Assembly (NCBI GenBank): GCA_949317995.1
Contig: OX439050.1
Coordinates: forward strand, 16,384,061 to 16,448,060
Reading direction: 5' to 3'
Source of the DNA: Acholoe squamosa
Lineage: Eukaryota; Annelida; Polychaeta; Phyllodocida; Polynoidae
DNA: 64,000 nucleotides
The translations under genes and the position numbers were made by a program. Shown one piece after another: positions 1 through 10,212 of this stretch (position 1 is the stretch's first letter; every line of letters begins with the position of its first letter). A model generated the notes under the pieces. The model saw nothing but the letters and a program-made list of their open reading frames with translations. It made no database searches and was not told the DNA's origin.

Positions 1-1
1 A

Positions 2-1374
2 TTCCTTAGATTCCTTTGGAAAGATAACCTCTATGAATTCCAAGCTATGCCCAATGGGCTAGCTTGTGCCCCTCGCATATTCACTAAGATTCTTACTCCA
101 GTGTTCTCCAATCTCAGGGAGATGGGACATGAGTGTTTCCAGTACATAGATGATTCCTTCGTACTGGGGGAGACAGAGGCACAATGCAGGGAGACGACCA
201 ACAAACTAGCCCAAGAACTAGATAGGTTGGGGTTCGTAGTGCATACAGGAAAATCAGTTTTTGCGCCTACGCAAAATCTAATTTTCCTAGGCATAACCTA
301 GACTCCGTCACTATGACAGTCCGGCCCACTAAAGAGAAGGTTGAAAAATTCAACATGGCTATCTGGAACCTAGCCAGTACTGATGACCCCTACACGATCA
401 GGGACATAGCGGGGATTTTGGGCCTCATGACTTCTCTCTCCCCGGGTGTCCAATATGGCCCGGCACATATTAAGGGTCTAGAAAGAGAAAAGAACCTTGC
501 TCTTGAAAGGCACAAGGGCAATTTCGATTCACCCATGGTTATTTGTGAGGAAGGCTTAGAGGATATCAGTTGGTGGCTGGAACACCTCCTCACAGCTTCC
601 AAGCGCATTTGAAATGAGGGGGCAGATTTTGAAATCATAACAGATGCCTCTGGTACAGGGTGGGGCGCCCACAGGGGCGCCACTTCCACCAAAGGTATTT
701 GGAAGGAGGAGGAGGTAGACCTCCACAGTAACATTCATAAGCTAACAGCCATAAAATTAGGTCTCGATGCACTAGTCACAGAGAACGGGGTCAATGTGAA
801 AATCAGGACTGACAACACTACATCACTGGCTCATGTCAGGAAAATGGGTGGGGTTAAATCTGAACCATGCAATAAGATAGCAAAAGAAATTTGGGAATGG
901 TGTGAAGAACGGGACATTTGGCTAACAATAAACCACATCCCGGGGAAGGATAACGTCCTGGCTGACTACCTATCTAGACAGTTCTTGCATGACCTAGAGT
1001 GGGAACTAAGTGAAAAGATTTTCAAAAAGGTGTGTAATATCTTTAGCAAGCCTGAAATAGATCTCTTCGCTTCTAGAGCAAACAAAAAGTTAGAAACTTT
1101 TGTCTCTTGGGGGCCTCAACCAGGCACCTGGGAAATTGACGCTATGTCAATAACTTGGAGGAATAACTATATGTACATTTTTCCTCCTTTCAGCCTCTTG
1201 GGGCCCGTGATACAGCGGATCCGGCTGGAGCAGGTGAGGGCTATCCTGATAACACCAGACTGCCGGGGACAGCCCTGGTACGGCGGACTACAGCGGTCTG
1301 GGTGGCGAATGCTCAGGTTCAGGAAGGCCAAGGGCAACCTCTGTCATCCGGGGAAGCCGGCCAACAAAGAGTGA
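2..1374 (+). pseudogene. DIRS-like RT / RNase H / methyltransferase-like polyprotein, 5' truncated by the window
   Basis: The reading frame enters from the left edge and shows reverse transcriptase motifs: FQAMPNGLACAPRIFTK, then the catalytic box QYIDDSF near 140-160 and FLG near 285. RNase H follows (EIITDASGTGWG near 635-665, RTDNTTSL near 800, IPGKDNVLADYLSR near 940-980). After it comes the region with DLFASR, IDAMS and YIFPPFSL that in DIRS-type elements leads into the methyltransferase-like domain. The order RT-RH-MT followed by an overlapping tyrosine recombinase is the known DIRS/PAT layout. The copy is dead: the frame slips by one base near 295-300 beside a TAG (299-301), and there is an in-frame TGA at 610-612. 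Protein and gag start lie outside the window. Identification as DIRS-type is firm; subgroup is not. Confidence 0.88.
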
Positions 1375-2363
1375 CTGTCGGCGACCCTGCTCTTGGCATT
1401 TCGGACATTCTGAAAGCAGAACTATCTCGCCAAGGTTTTGACGGCCACGCCATCGAACTTATCATGCAAGCCCGTAGGCCCGCCACACGGAAGACGTACA
1501 ACACATACCTTCGTAAGTGGTATGCCTTCTGTGCAGACACTGACACACAAATCCTCCAACCGTCGATCCAACGAGTGTGCAAGTTCCTGGCGAAATTAGC
1601 CAAAGACAAAAACAGCTACACCGCGCTAAACGCTGCTTGTTGTGCGCTCTCTGCCATTCTGGGCGACTTCCAAGGCCAATCAATGGGCCAGCACCCCTAC
1701 ATAAAGCTGCTTCTGAAGGGGGCTTATGAGATGAACCCACTGGCCCCTAGATACCAGGAGTTCTGGGATGTGAGGAGGGTTCTAGACCTCCTGCAGACCT
1801 GGGACAATGGCACCACCGCACTCAGGGAGCTCTCCATGAAACTGGCCACTTTGCTCCTCTTAGTCACATCACAAAGAGGCCAGACCATCGTCAACCTTTC
1901 CATCCAAGGTCTGAAAATGGGAGACAAGGTGGTATTCAAGATGACAAGGCTCCTTAAGTCTAACAGGTTGGGGGACCCTCTCAACACAATAGTCCTTAGG
2001 AAGTTCGACCAGAACCCGAGGGTGTGCGTTGTTAGGTGCCTTGAAGAGTACCTGAAACGCACCCAAAACAAAAGAAAGAGCGAGAAGAACCTCTTGGTCA
2101 GCTTCGTCTCGCCCCACCGCGGTATCTCCAGCGATACACTCAGCCGTTGGGTCATGGTCGTGCTTAAAAAGGCTGGCATTGATGTCAACCAATACAAGCT
2201 ACACTCCACCCGAGGGGCCTCTGCCTGAGGCATCCTTAAAGTGGGAGGAAACCTCAACACCCTCATGAGGAGAGCGGGTTGGAGGCAGGCGGAGTCTTTC
2301 GCGAAGTACTACCACAAACCAATCGAGGACGTGGTAGGGGGAAATGCGCTCCTCGAACAGTGA
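1302..2363 (+). pseudogene. DIRS-like tyrosine recombinase
   Basis: This ORF overlaps the end of the RT/RH frame in a different frame, as is usual in DIRS elements. It would act in place of a DDE integrase and insert a circular cDNA without target duplication. The N-terminal core-binding part contains RRPATRKTYNTYLRKW. The catalytic part shows the first Arg in TSQRGQTI near 1868-1891 and the HxxR box in KLHSTRGAS near 2200. Further on, AGWRQAESFAKYY (near 2275-2315) supplies the last catalytic residues including the candidate tyrosine. An in-frame TGA at 2226-2228 separates HxxR from the tyrosine block, so this copy cannot make an intact enzyme unless the stop is read through. The frame closes at 2361-2363. 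The start codon is uncertain. Confidence 0.85.
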
Positions 2364-2516
2364 CTGTTTCTAGAGACTGTGTATACCACTTCTTTCAAGC
2401 TACACCTTATGTTAAATATAGATTGGATACTAAAAAGATTATGTTTGGTTTTCTGTTGGGGGATTCAATTGCTCTGAAACTCTTGTAGGTTTCCGGAAAC
2501 GCTTAAGGTTTCCAAG

Positions 2517-2877
2517 GGATAATTTTGAAATCATTCGAGACTTACCTGTAAGTTGAGGTATTATTAAGATTATACCAAGGGAATCTAGCGGTTCAGGAAA
2601 TATACGCCCTACCCACCCTCCCTCAACTTACTCGTACACTCGTCAAGTAGACATTATCTATGATAACGAATATAATCAGGGGGATATGGCCTTCACATCC
2701 CAGTATATATATTTTATCAGTTGTAGGCTTTCATCCCTAAACAGGCTCTTAAGGACTGACTGCTCATGCGCGAATCCACCTCTCGTATATTCCCTGAACC
2801 GCTAGGTTCCCTCGGTATAATCTTAATTATACCTCAACTTACAGGTAAGTCTCGAATAATTTCAAAATTATGGCACA
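2517..2877. repeat. Foldback of about 90 bp arms after the DIRS recombinase
   Basis: The arm at about 2519-2609 is repeated in inverted orientation at about 2779-2877, with a spacer of about 170 bp. Both arms contain GACTTACCTGTAAGTTGAGG (or its complement), the string AAGATTATACC and CTAGCGGTTCAG, with scattered mismatches. DIRS elements end in inverted terminal repeats and carry an internal complementary region, so this structure probably belongs to the element's 3' terminus. A closely spaced palindrome is not the textbook arrangement, and the left ITR is outside the window for comparison. Confidence 0.75.
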
Positions 2878-2924
2878 CAGTGAGGCTGGGGAACGGGGGC
2901 CTATTTAGGGGGATCATATGCCCC

Positions 2925-2955
2925 CACTATCTAGTGGCGAATCTACTAGATAGTG
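2925..2955. repeat. Short perfect stem-loop
   Basis: Arms CACTATCTAGT (2925-2935) and ACTAGATAGTG (2945-2955) are perfectly complementary, with a 9-base loop. It lies 50 bp beyond the DIRS foldback and may mark the outer edge of that element. Confidence 0.6.
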
Positions 2956-2959
2956 GGTG

Positions 2960-3804
2960 AATACCAAAAATGTGTAATTGTTTATTGAAACACTTATATC
3001 CCTGTTGCTTAATTATACTGACAAATACATAAGATTCTAGCAACTCACCAGGTGCTAGTGAAGATGGGGAAGAGTCTAATGCCAACATATTAGATATACA
3101 TGCACTGTTAAAAATTCCCTCAATTTAGCATGGAAACTCCGTAAGATTTTATGGTGATTCACCATAATTTAAAAGAACGGTGATTTCCCCTATAATAACA
3201 GTGTTTCAACCTCCCAAGGTTCACCATATAGGGATTCTCCACAAGTGAATCACTGTTTTTTTTAGTGAATTTCTTTTTACTGTGTGGCCATCTTGGCAAC
3301 TGCTTGGGCCTTTTTAATCAATACTAGGCATATGTGGTTTTCCGGTTTCTGATCAGGGGGCTATTTTGTGTATATGTCATGTGAGCTTTTTTGTTTCCCC
3401 CTTTTATTCTTTAGTAACATGTGAGCTTTTTCCTTAAAGAGATTTCTTTCCTGTTACCACTGAAGAAGGTTCTGAAACTTGTTGGTCCCCCTGAATACTG
3501 ACAGTACAGAGTTGTCATACTGATGACTTAGGTCGTCAGGATGATGACCTAAAGTCGTCATTTTGACTACCTAAAGTTGTAGTTTTAGGTATCGTCAACT
3601 TGAGGACCTAAAGTGGTCACCGCTGAATAGTTTCAGATCTTCCATGTTTTCAGTGCACATCTTGACAACCCCCCTAAAGATTTTATACACATTAAAAATA
3701 AAATCATGTATACATAATCTTCCAAGATGTAGCCCCCCTCCTTGACCCTTATCTACTTTATGGAATCCCCATACTTAATCTATTTCCATTCTGTATGACT
3801 TCAG
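2960..3804. other. Non-coding stretch, probably GPCR intron
   Basis: No ORF resembling a gene is seen. It is AT-rich, with a small cluster of inverted and direct copies of GACCTAAAGT-type strings at 3520-3620. The last 25 bases form a plausible 3' splice site (tttccattctgtatgacttcag, ending at 3804) for the exon that follows. If that is right, the DIRS element sits in, or upstream of, an intron of the receptor gene. Confidence 0.5.
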
Positions 3805-4096
3805 GTACATTTTTGTCACTGTGTGCACCACGCTATTCATTTGGATCGCCTTCCTGCCGACCTACTTCTCTGCCTTCTACGCCCTCCACAAGGCAGTGCT
3901 GCTGTCACTGGCCATGTTCCTGAATGCGCTCATGGTGCAACTTTGTCTGTTTGGACCCAAGGTGTATGCCCTGTACAAGGTACCTGATAAGGACATCAAG
4001 ATCACCAACTTCCTCCCCGCAATGGGTAACTCCCAGACTGAGTTTCAAATGGGTGTGAAAAACAGTACCTGTACCGGAGAGCAGCACATTGAATAA
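3805..4096 (+). CDS. Class C (metabotropic glutamate-like) GPCR, terminal exon with TM6-TM7
   Basis: The exon starts after an AG acceptor at 3803-3804; the first base completes a split codon. It reads YIFVTVCTTLFIWIAFLPTYF, matching the conserved TM6 of class C receptors (TT..IW.AF.P.YF). A second hydrophobic segment follows (AVLLSLAMFLNALMVQLCLF) and then FGPKVYALY, the TM7-end motif FxPKxY seen in mGluR and related receptors. The short cytoplasmic tail ends at TAA (4094-4096). These receptors are plasma-membrane, G-protein-coupled sensors of amino acids or related ligands. Upstream exons (Venus flytrap, TM1-5) are not in the window. No disabling change is visible in this exon. mGluR, CaSR-like or an orphan class C member cannot be separated from 90 residues. 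Confidence 0.8.
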
Positions 4097-4630
4097 CTCT
4101 TCAAACTTCCACCCGTAGGTGCTTCGCCATGTTTGACTAATGCTAATATGGACTTCCGTATTTCACAATGAGGCCTGGAGGCCGTTTCTTAACATGACTG
4201 CTTAATTTCAAATCGTAGTGGAAACCTTTAATTTAGTGACAATACAGCCGGATAGATTGGCACCTATTAAATGTACAATTTGGTCAAAACTGAGATGGGT
4301 TAGGAGCTACCTCTATGAGACGTCATAATATTTATAAAAGGTATGTTTGTATTTATAAACATTAATTGGTGCTAACCAAAATACAATTTGTGTTTATATC
4401 TGGACATTTGAACGCTGGCAACAAGTTAGCTCTCTAACACATTCATGAATGTACTTCACACCGTTACTTGTTCCAGTGGCCCATTTAACATCCGGGTGCT
4501 TATTAATCTCAATTTCCGTTTGTGCACAGTCCTTACTTGAGGTTGACGCTTATTTGGATACTGTTTTGGTGCTTAAGATTGATATCAGTCCCCATGTGTT
4601 CCTGGTAGTTAAATTTGAGATGAGCTTTAT

Positions 4631-4658
4631 TAAACTGCTGTCTCGAGACAGCAGTTTA
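4631..4658. repeat. Perfect 28 bp palindrome
   Basis: The half-site TAAACTGCTGTCTC is followed immediately by its exact reverse complement, centred on an XhoI-type CTCGAG. There is no spacer, so it can extrude as a cruciform or form a hairpin in RNA. No element with this terminus is recognised nearby. Confidence 0.7.
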
Positions 4659-4908
4659 TTTATATCCATACTGGAAAGCACAGTTTACCTGGAATCCAGA
4701 TCATCAGAAATCGAGTATAGAATCTGACTGGTCTCTCCCTCCCCTCCCACCCTTCTTGCCTGCCCAGACAGCTATAGTTGGTCCTGACTGCTCATTTTGA
4801 CCGGTGACAGGGATTTAGACTTTAAATGTATGGGAGGGTTATACCCCCTTCGTCCGGTCTGCCTTAGAGCGCTGCAGAATGCTCCCTCCCTCCCCCTCCC
4901 TGATCCGC

Positions 4909-5042
4909 GTGATTGGCTGAAACCCCATGGTCCCCGTCTTTGATTGGCTGTGGTGGCGTGACCCACATTTCTTGGCACCAAAGCACAGTTATGTGGACGC
5001 ACATGGATGCATTGACCCTGCATCCCTTTCTTTGATTGGCTG
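4909..5042. promoter_or_regulatory. Cluster of three GATTGGCTG (inverted CCAAT) motifs
   Basis: GATTGGCTG occurs near 4911, 4941 and 5034 with GC-rich DNA between. This is the inverted CCAAT box bound by NF-Y in animals. Similar GATTGGCTG boxes occur in the Polinton terminal repeats in this window, so the cluster could be a decayed element end rather than a host promoter. No TATA box or gene start was identified next to it. Confidence 0.35.
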
Positions 5043-6718
5043 ACGGAGTGGCATGATCCGTCACCCGGGTGCATTCGTAAACCCTTCTGTATGGACAGCA
5101 TGTTAGCCATCTCATATGGGCGAGTAATTCAATTTCCCATTTCCCTGCGATAAAAACTGACGAGTTGTGACAATAAAACATTATATTCAGCAGTATTTCA
5201 TTCATTTTGTCAAATATGTAATGAGTTGTAGACCACCAGCCTTTCAGGTGTTTACGAACACAGCCAGTAGCCACTTCGCTGGTACCGCTGCAGGACTGCA
5301 GTACCAGCGAAAATGTTGTTGTTGCTGTCGGTGCTATTGGCCCAAATATCTTCTTATTTGAAAGAAATCTTGCTTTATTGTCACAGTACACATGGATTAT
5401 TGTCTCAACTCGTCTTTGTTTGTCACATGGTACCAAGAAATTGAAGGAAAATGTTAGATTTAAACAAAGCATGACACTGCATGATGCGCGGCCCAGTTGG
5501 TGGTCCGAGATTGGTGGTCTGTATCATTCTTTCATCAATACCCTCAAAACATCACTGTAGAAGCCAAAAATGCTGGGGAAAGGCCAAAATGGCCTGAAGA
5601 CCGAGAGACATCGTTGGGCGATAATAGGGTTCTGATGGAAAGCCGATTTTTGAGAGGAGTCCATAGCTGTTTGAATTTTTTTCCTACGACGATTTGGTGG
5701 AAAGTTATGGGCATTTTTGTGATTTTTCATGGTCTGAAATTTGAAATATCCGTCAAAACTATGTTTTAATGTCGTAGGAGTAATCCTCTCAAAAAACTGA
5801 TACCAAATCATGTGCTGCACGTTCCTGTGCGATCAATAGTAAGGGAGATATGACGGTTTTTGTAATACTGCCAGTTCTTGGACTTTTCTGCCAGTGCCTG
5901 GACTGGCATGTGCCCCTGCGTCACAAAAAAAACCTTTATTTCGATATGTTCCTCCCTCAAACCTCAGACGGTGATGCTTAAAACAGATAGGTTTTGGCTG
6001 GAGGTAGGGCACATGCACACTGTGATAAGGACACAGGTGGACCGGCTGGGGCTAAAAAGGCTCCTAGTGAAAAAAGTTATTTCGCTTATTCTTTTTCGAA
6101 ACAAATTTTTTTGGGGGGGCATTTTCTTTAGGGGGACGAAACACCCCAGATTGATACCGAACACTTAATATCCATGCACATTATTTGCATAATTAGCATA
6201 ATTATGCGGTGTCCTGGTACTTTTCAATATATACAGATATGTTCTATTCTTCCTTTATAGAATTCATATGCTTGCAGGTGTACACTACTGACACCTAGTG
6301 TCTTAGTATTCATATTAAAAAGATTAATAGCCTTTGATTCATTGGTGTATCATGCCTTAACTTGTATCTTAGCTTCTAATTCAGAAAGTATAAGGAATAT
6401 GGGTCTATTACTATGAAAAATAGAATTGGCATGGTGGAAACCTTAAAATTGATATATTACACTTTTGTATCTGTTCATAAACAGCAGAGAAAAGTGCATT
6501 GATTCATTGGTGCATCATGCCCAGATTGGCATTGGACGGGTTAACTGCCAGTTACCCTAGTACCTTCTGCACGGTGTTAGTAGAGATAGCCAGTAGCAAG
6601 GTGCACAGTGACTGCTGCCTATGCACTGGGCTGTGACCACAGGTATGATTACATTTTCAGATCCACCCGATGATCATCTGACAGGGGATTTCTCTGTGTC
6701 TAGATAAGGTATGAAGAG

Positions 6719-6753
6719 AGTAGTATAGTATGTATCGGAACGGGACTATAGTT
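6719..6753 (+). repeat. Polinton left TIR, outer 35 bp
   Basis: These 35 bases are the exact reverse complement of 16339-16373. The TIR stops abruptly at a TA where a foreign element begins (6755) and resumes at 8719. The same outer 35 bp, with one change, is present again at 60294. Confidence 0.92.
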
Positions 6754-6754
6754 A

Positions 6755-8716
6755 CCCAGTAAATCTATGTCAACTTTTGTCATGCTGCGCCCGCCTCACC
6801 CCATGCGCTCTTAGGACTTGACGCGTGGGTGATCACGGACCATGACAAGATGTGACGCATGCGTGAACATCCCAACCCAATTTGTGAAGTTGAGTCAACA
6901 TGCATGAACCTTCACCAACAATGACACATGATGACATCATGTGTCATCACACATTATCACACACACTGACACATGGGTCATGACACAGTATCACATATAT
7001 TGACGCACAGACTAATTTGTGGGTGGGGGATAGGCAGGGGGGGGGTTGCAGGTGGTTGTGGATTTCTGATATTTCATAACTTTATTAACATCAATTCAGC
7101 TGTTCATGCTGGTTCCCATTGAAGATATCTCTCCTCTGCATGTCATGTGTTGCCCACTTTGCTTGAAAATGGATAGATATTCTGTCAGCTGTGTGAGTTG
7201 AATTATCCTTGTATCAGTCTTGAGAATGCCTGTTGAAATGATAAGAAATGGTCATAAACAAACAGCAGCAATCTAATTTTGACCACCCACTCACATCCAA
7301 GTTGATAAACAATGACCACTCCCATATGGCAGCCTGAATCCCCCAGAATTTCCCTGAGCCTTGCTCACATAGAAAGTTCTACATTAATTTGGGGTGTTGA
7401 GACAAATAGCTGAATTCAGCAACAAGATAGATGTTCAGGGATTGTAGATAATATCAATGTGTTACTGTATAAATGCTTATCACATAGGATTTCAAGTCAA
7501 ATCAATCTAGAACTGTGTGACCACCTACCACAAGATCTGTTCTCCATGGCTGCCTCTGCCTGACTGTTTTGAAAGCAGGAGGAGAACAAAGGAATGGGAG
7601 GGAAATTTGAAATGGACCAATCAAAACACAGAATAGTACATAATGTCATTGTGCGTGAAGTTCTGTCATGGTGGGTGAGAGTTGGCGAATCTTGACGCAT
7701 GCTCACATCTCCTCACACAGTCTGTCCTGCTAATGTTGGACAAAGTATCTGCCCCTATTATCACTCAATACAGAGTTTTTTAACCAGCCTATGAAGAGTT
7801 CCTGTATATTTGCTCTAATCAGCTGTGACCTAGCTGATCAGTAGACATTAAACCTTCATATCCCATCAAACCAGGACAAACAGATACTTAGATATCATGT
7901 AAAACATATGCAATTCCAATTCAGTGCTATGTCCCATAGACAAAACAAATGAGCTATTATGTCTAATGTATGCACTAAATCACATATACTTGGCTATCAT
8001 TATGTTCCTGATTCATATGTATTTCATGCCATGTAAGAAAGGAACTTGCTCTGTCAATTCTCATATTGACATTTACTCAATAGGCCCACTCTGCAAAGTA
8101 CAAGCCATGAGAATCCATACAGTTTCCATAGTCTCTTATTGTTGAAGGCTTGGTGAAGAAATGTCATGCTAGGTGAGAGTTGACAAGTATTGACACATGT
8201 CGACATGTGTTCACCCTGGTCCCCTCACATCTTTATTGAAGTAAGTGAAGACATGTGAAGCTGCCTGAGAGTTGACAAGTATTGACGAATGCTCACCCAG
8301 TTCCCATCACATCCTTATGGAAATGAGTGAAGACATGTGAGGTTGGGTGAGAGTTGACAAGTATTGACACATGTTGACATTTGCTCACCCAGTTCCCCTC
8401 ACATATTTATGGAAATGAGTGAAGACATGTGAAACTGTGTGAGAGTTGACAAGTATTGACACATGTTGACACTTGCTCACCCAGTTCCCCTCACATCTTT
8501 ATGGAAATGAGTGAAGACATGTGAAGCGGTGTGAGAGTTGACAAGTATTGACACATGTTGACGCATGCTCTCTCAGGTCTTACTGAAGTAAGTGAAGGTT
8601 TGTCGAGCTGAGTGAGAGTTGACATTGTATCACACAAAATGACATTATTCGTTATCACTCAATGTACTGACACATTCCTCACCCAGCATGACTCATGTTC
8701 ACTAGGATTTGCTGGG
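6755..8716. mobile_element. TA-flanked non-autonomous transposon inside the Polinton left TIR
   Basis: The 1962 bp insert starts CCCAGTAAATC and ends GATTTGCTGGG (inverted match 10/11; weaker similarity reaches about 35 bp, including GTCATGCTG). It is flanked by TA on both sides (6753-6754 and 8717-8718). The uninterrupted order of the TIR is known from the right end (16339 leftward), which shows that 6719-6753 and 8719-8890 were contiguous. No transposase ORF is seen; ORFs of 69-73 codons inside have no known domain. TA duplication suggests mobilisation by a Tc1/mariner-type or similar enzyme. It contains a 92 bp tandem array. Confidence 0.8.
8174..8640. repeat. 92 bp tandem array
   Basis: TGAGAGTTGACAAGTATTGAC recurs at 8174, 8266, 8348, 8440 and 8532, and a diverged form is at 8613. 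Spacings are 92, 82, 92, 92 and 81; the shorter ones reflect internal deletions. Each unit also has CACCCAGTTCCCCTCACAT and GTGAAGACATGTGAA. The array sits near the right end of the TA-flanked insert and may hold subterminal transposase-binding repeats. Confidence 0.85.
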
Positions 8717-8718
8717 TA

Positions 8719-8890
8719 AGTACTGTTTATTACTCACCTGACCTGCAGCCAATCAGAGGGCTCCATTTGGTCACCTGACCTGTTGCCATGGCATAGACCT
8801 ACTTAGGGGGTCACGTGACCACCTTTCAGTTAATCAGAGGCCAGCATTCTGGTAACCATGGTAATGTGACCTAATAAGGGAATTACGCAT
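8719..8890 (+). repeat. Polinton left TIR, inner part
   Basis: This resumes the left TIR after the insert. It matches the complement of about 16170-16338: AGTACTGTTTATTACTCAC, CAGCCAATCAGAGGG, a GTCACGTGACC box, AATCAGAGGCCAGCATTCT and GGTAACCATGGTAA appear in the same order. Divergence between the two TIRs is appreciable by eye, so the insertion is not recent. Confidence 0.85.
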
Positions 8891-8972
8891 GTACGCAGGC
8901 CATTGCACTCCCTCTTCATGTCGATGGTAGACTGACGCCGGTGACCGATAGTCCTTTTTATTTATAGGTCGG

Positions 8973-9326
8973 TCACCTAGCGATCGAAAATGTCACCCCA
9001 GCATCTTTTACAGGAACCTCCGCCCGCCTGAGAAGCAGGAGAGCCCCTCTTTCTTTCATGCTCTTCTTGAAAGTCCCTCCCGCCATCATGTCCTTGGCCA
9101 CATCCACGCCAGCGCGGAAGAGTGTTTTACCCATGGTCTTCAAAAGCGATGTGGCCGAGCGCATGAGACCCAAGAGCGCACTTCCAAAACCTTGACAGTT
9201 CTGGAAAGGTCGTCCGCTGTATACGTCGATTCCGCCACTGAACTGAGCGTTGTAGTAATCGCTGTACCCCTGTCCTCCAGTGGTACACTTTGACGACGAA
9301 TAGTATGGCGCTCGTTTGCGTATCAT
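8973..9326 (-). CDS. Polinton small structural-type protein (pX-like candidate)
   Basis: The 117-codon ORF lies just after the penton gene, 16 bp beyond its stop. It starts with a basic segment (MIRKRAPYYSSS), then a Tyr/Gly-rich part and a hydrophobic stretch FGSALLGLMRSATSLLK followed by Gly/Lys-rich sequence. In Polintons and adintoviruses a small basic protein of this look commonly follows penton and is compared with the adenoviral pX/pVI core proteins. That assignment rests on position and composition, not on a catalytic motif. This is one of the few Polinton ORFs here without an obvious break, although its C-terminus (after about residue 95) looks less conserved and could be out of frame. 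Confidence 0.6.
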   Translation of the reverse strand: MIRKRAPYYSSSKCTTGGQGYSDYYNAQFSGGIDVYSGRPFQNCQGFGSALLGLMRSATSLLKTMGKTLFRAGVDVAKDMMAGGTFKKSMKERGALLLLRRAEVPVKDAGVTFSIAR

Positions 9327-9342
9327 GTCTGCACCTCTTCAG

Positions 9343-10190
9343 TTAGGGCTCGACGGGTCTAAAATGAAGTGTCACCGTCACCTCCCCTCTCATGAATGGG
9401 ATGGGTCGGCCGGTTCTGTCTCTTAAGTAGACCCCGATCTCGTCCAACCTTCTGGATTTCAAGGGAAAATAATCCAAATGTGGAAAACTCACAGCTCGTG
9501 TTCCCCCTCTTCACTTTCCGCTTCTGTCGACTGCAACGCAGCGTAACAATGGCACGTGCATGTCACGCATGGGTCTCTCTTGAATGGCGTCGGTGTACAC
9601 GTACACAGAGTACATGTCTCCAAAGGGGTCCATGATGTAGAGGGCGGTGGTCGGCGTCACGAGATAAGTCTTCTTCCTGAATCCTAGAATGTGTGCCAGA
9701 TGCTAGGTGATGATCACAACCGTGAATTGGGGCACGTCAATGGTGACGTGCCTCATCAGCGAGTTGTAAGAGAAGATTTCTTTGAACCCCCGCACTGGGA
9801 AGTTTTCACCTCCGAGCGGGTCTTTCGTGAGACTGTTCAAGAAGTAGACGAACTGAGCGTTGGTCACCGTGAGAACAGGTGGCACAGGAAATATGTTGTT
9901 CACTCCATTTTCAGAACCAAGTTTCGCGCCTGCAGACTCCTCATTCTCCGCCTTTTCTGGAAAGTTAAACTGCAATTTTCCCATGTCAACGCGACGTGGT
10001 GCTTCGACTTCTTACCAGGTTTCAATATTTTAAAAACTTTTCTTGCCTCGTCCAGCGAGTTCCCTGTGCGCAGAGGAACGACCATGATCATGATGTCGTC
10101 TCGCACATTGCTCCATTCTGTTGGGAGGATGATTTCACTGTGAGCCGCTTCGTGGTCCTCTGACAGAAGGAGCGGCGAGTAGAAGCGCGT
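9343..10190 (-). pseudogene. Polinton penton (minor capsid, single jelly-roll), frameshifted
   Basis: Three minus-strand segments in different frames line up as one gene. The N-terminal segment has FYSPLLLSEDHEAAHSE and ILPTEWSNVRDDIMIMVVPL (about 10190-9960). The middle one has TNAQFVYFLNSL and PLYIMD-type strings around YIMDPFGDMYSVYVY (about 9880-9570). The C-terminal one has RRLDEIGVYLRDRTG and TVTLHFRP, ending at TAA 9343-9345. The I.V.LRD.TG....F....V.VTLHFR ending is the hallmark of Polinton/adintovirus penton proteins, which form the fivefold vertices. At least two or three frameshifts and a premature stop make it non-functional. It lies between the integrase and pX-like genes, all on the minus strand. 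Confidence 0.75.
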
Positions 10191-10212
10191 TCAGAAAGTG
10201 GTCAAGGTGTTA

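Larger units (their letters stand above)
4097..6718. other. Receptor 3' flank and intergenic DNA
   Basis: No convincing gene. The first few hundred bases may be 3' UTR. Within it are a perfect palindrome (4631-4658), a GATTGGCTG cluster (4909-5042), a stem-loop at 5276-5311 (arms TTCGCTGGTA / TACCAGCGAA), and diverged direct copies of GATTCATTGGTG.ATCATGCC near 6337 and 6501. ORFs of 60-200 codons in this stretch have no recognisable domains. Confidence 0.5.

Noticed and set aside
4864-5472. 202-codon minus-strand ORF
   Set aside because: No recognisable domain; covers GATTGGCTG repeats and a stem-loop; composition looks random.
8174-8640. 92 bp repeats as a possible CRISPR or centromeric satellite
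   Set aside because: No spacer variation, few copies, and confined to one transposon insert.
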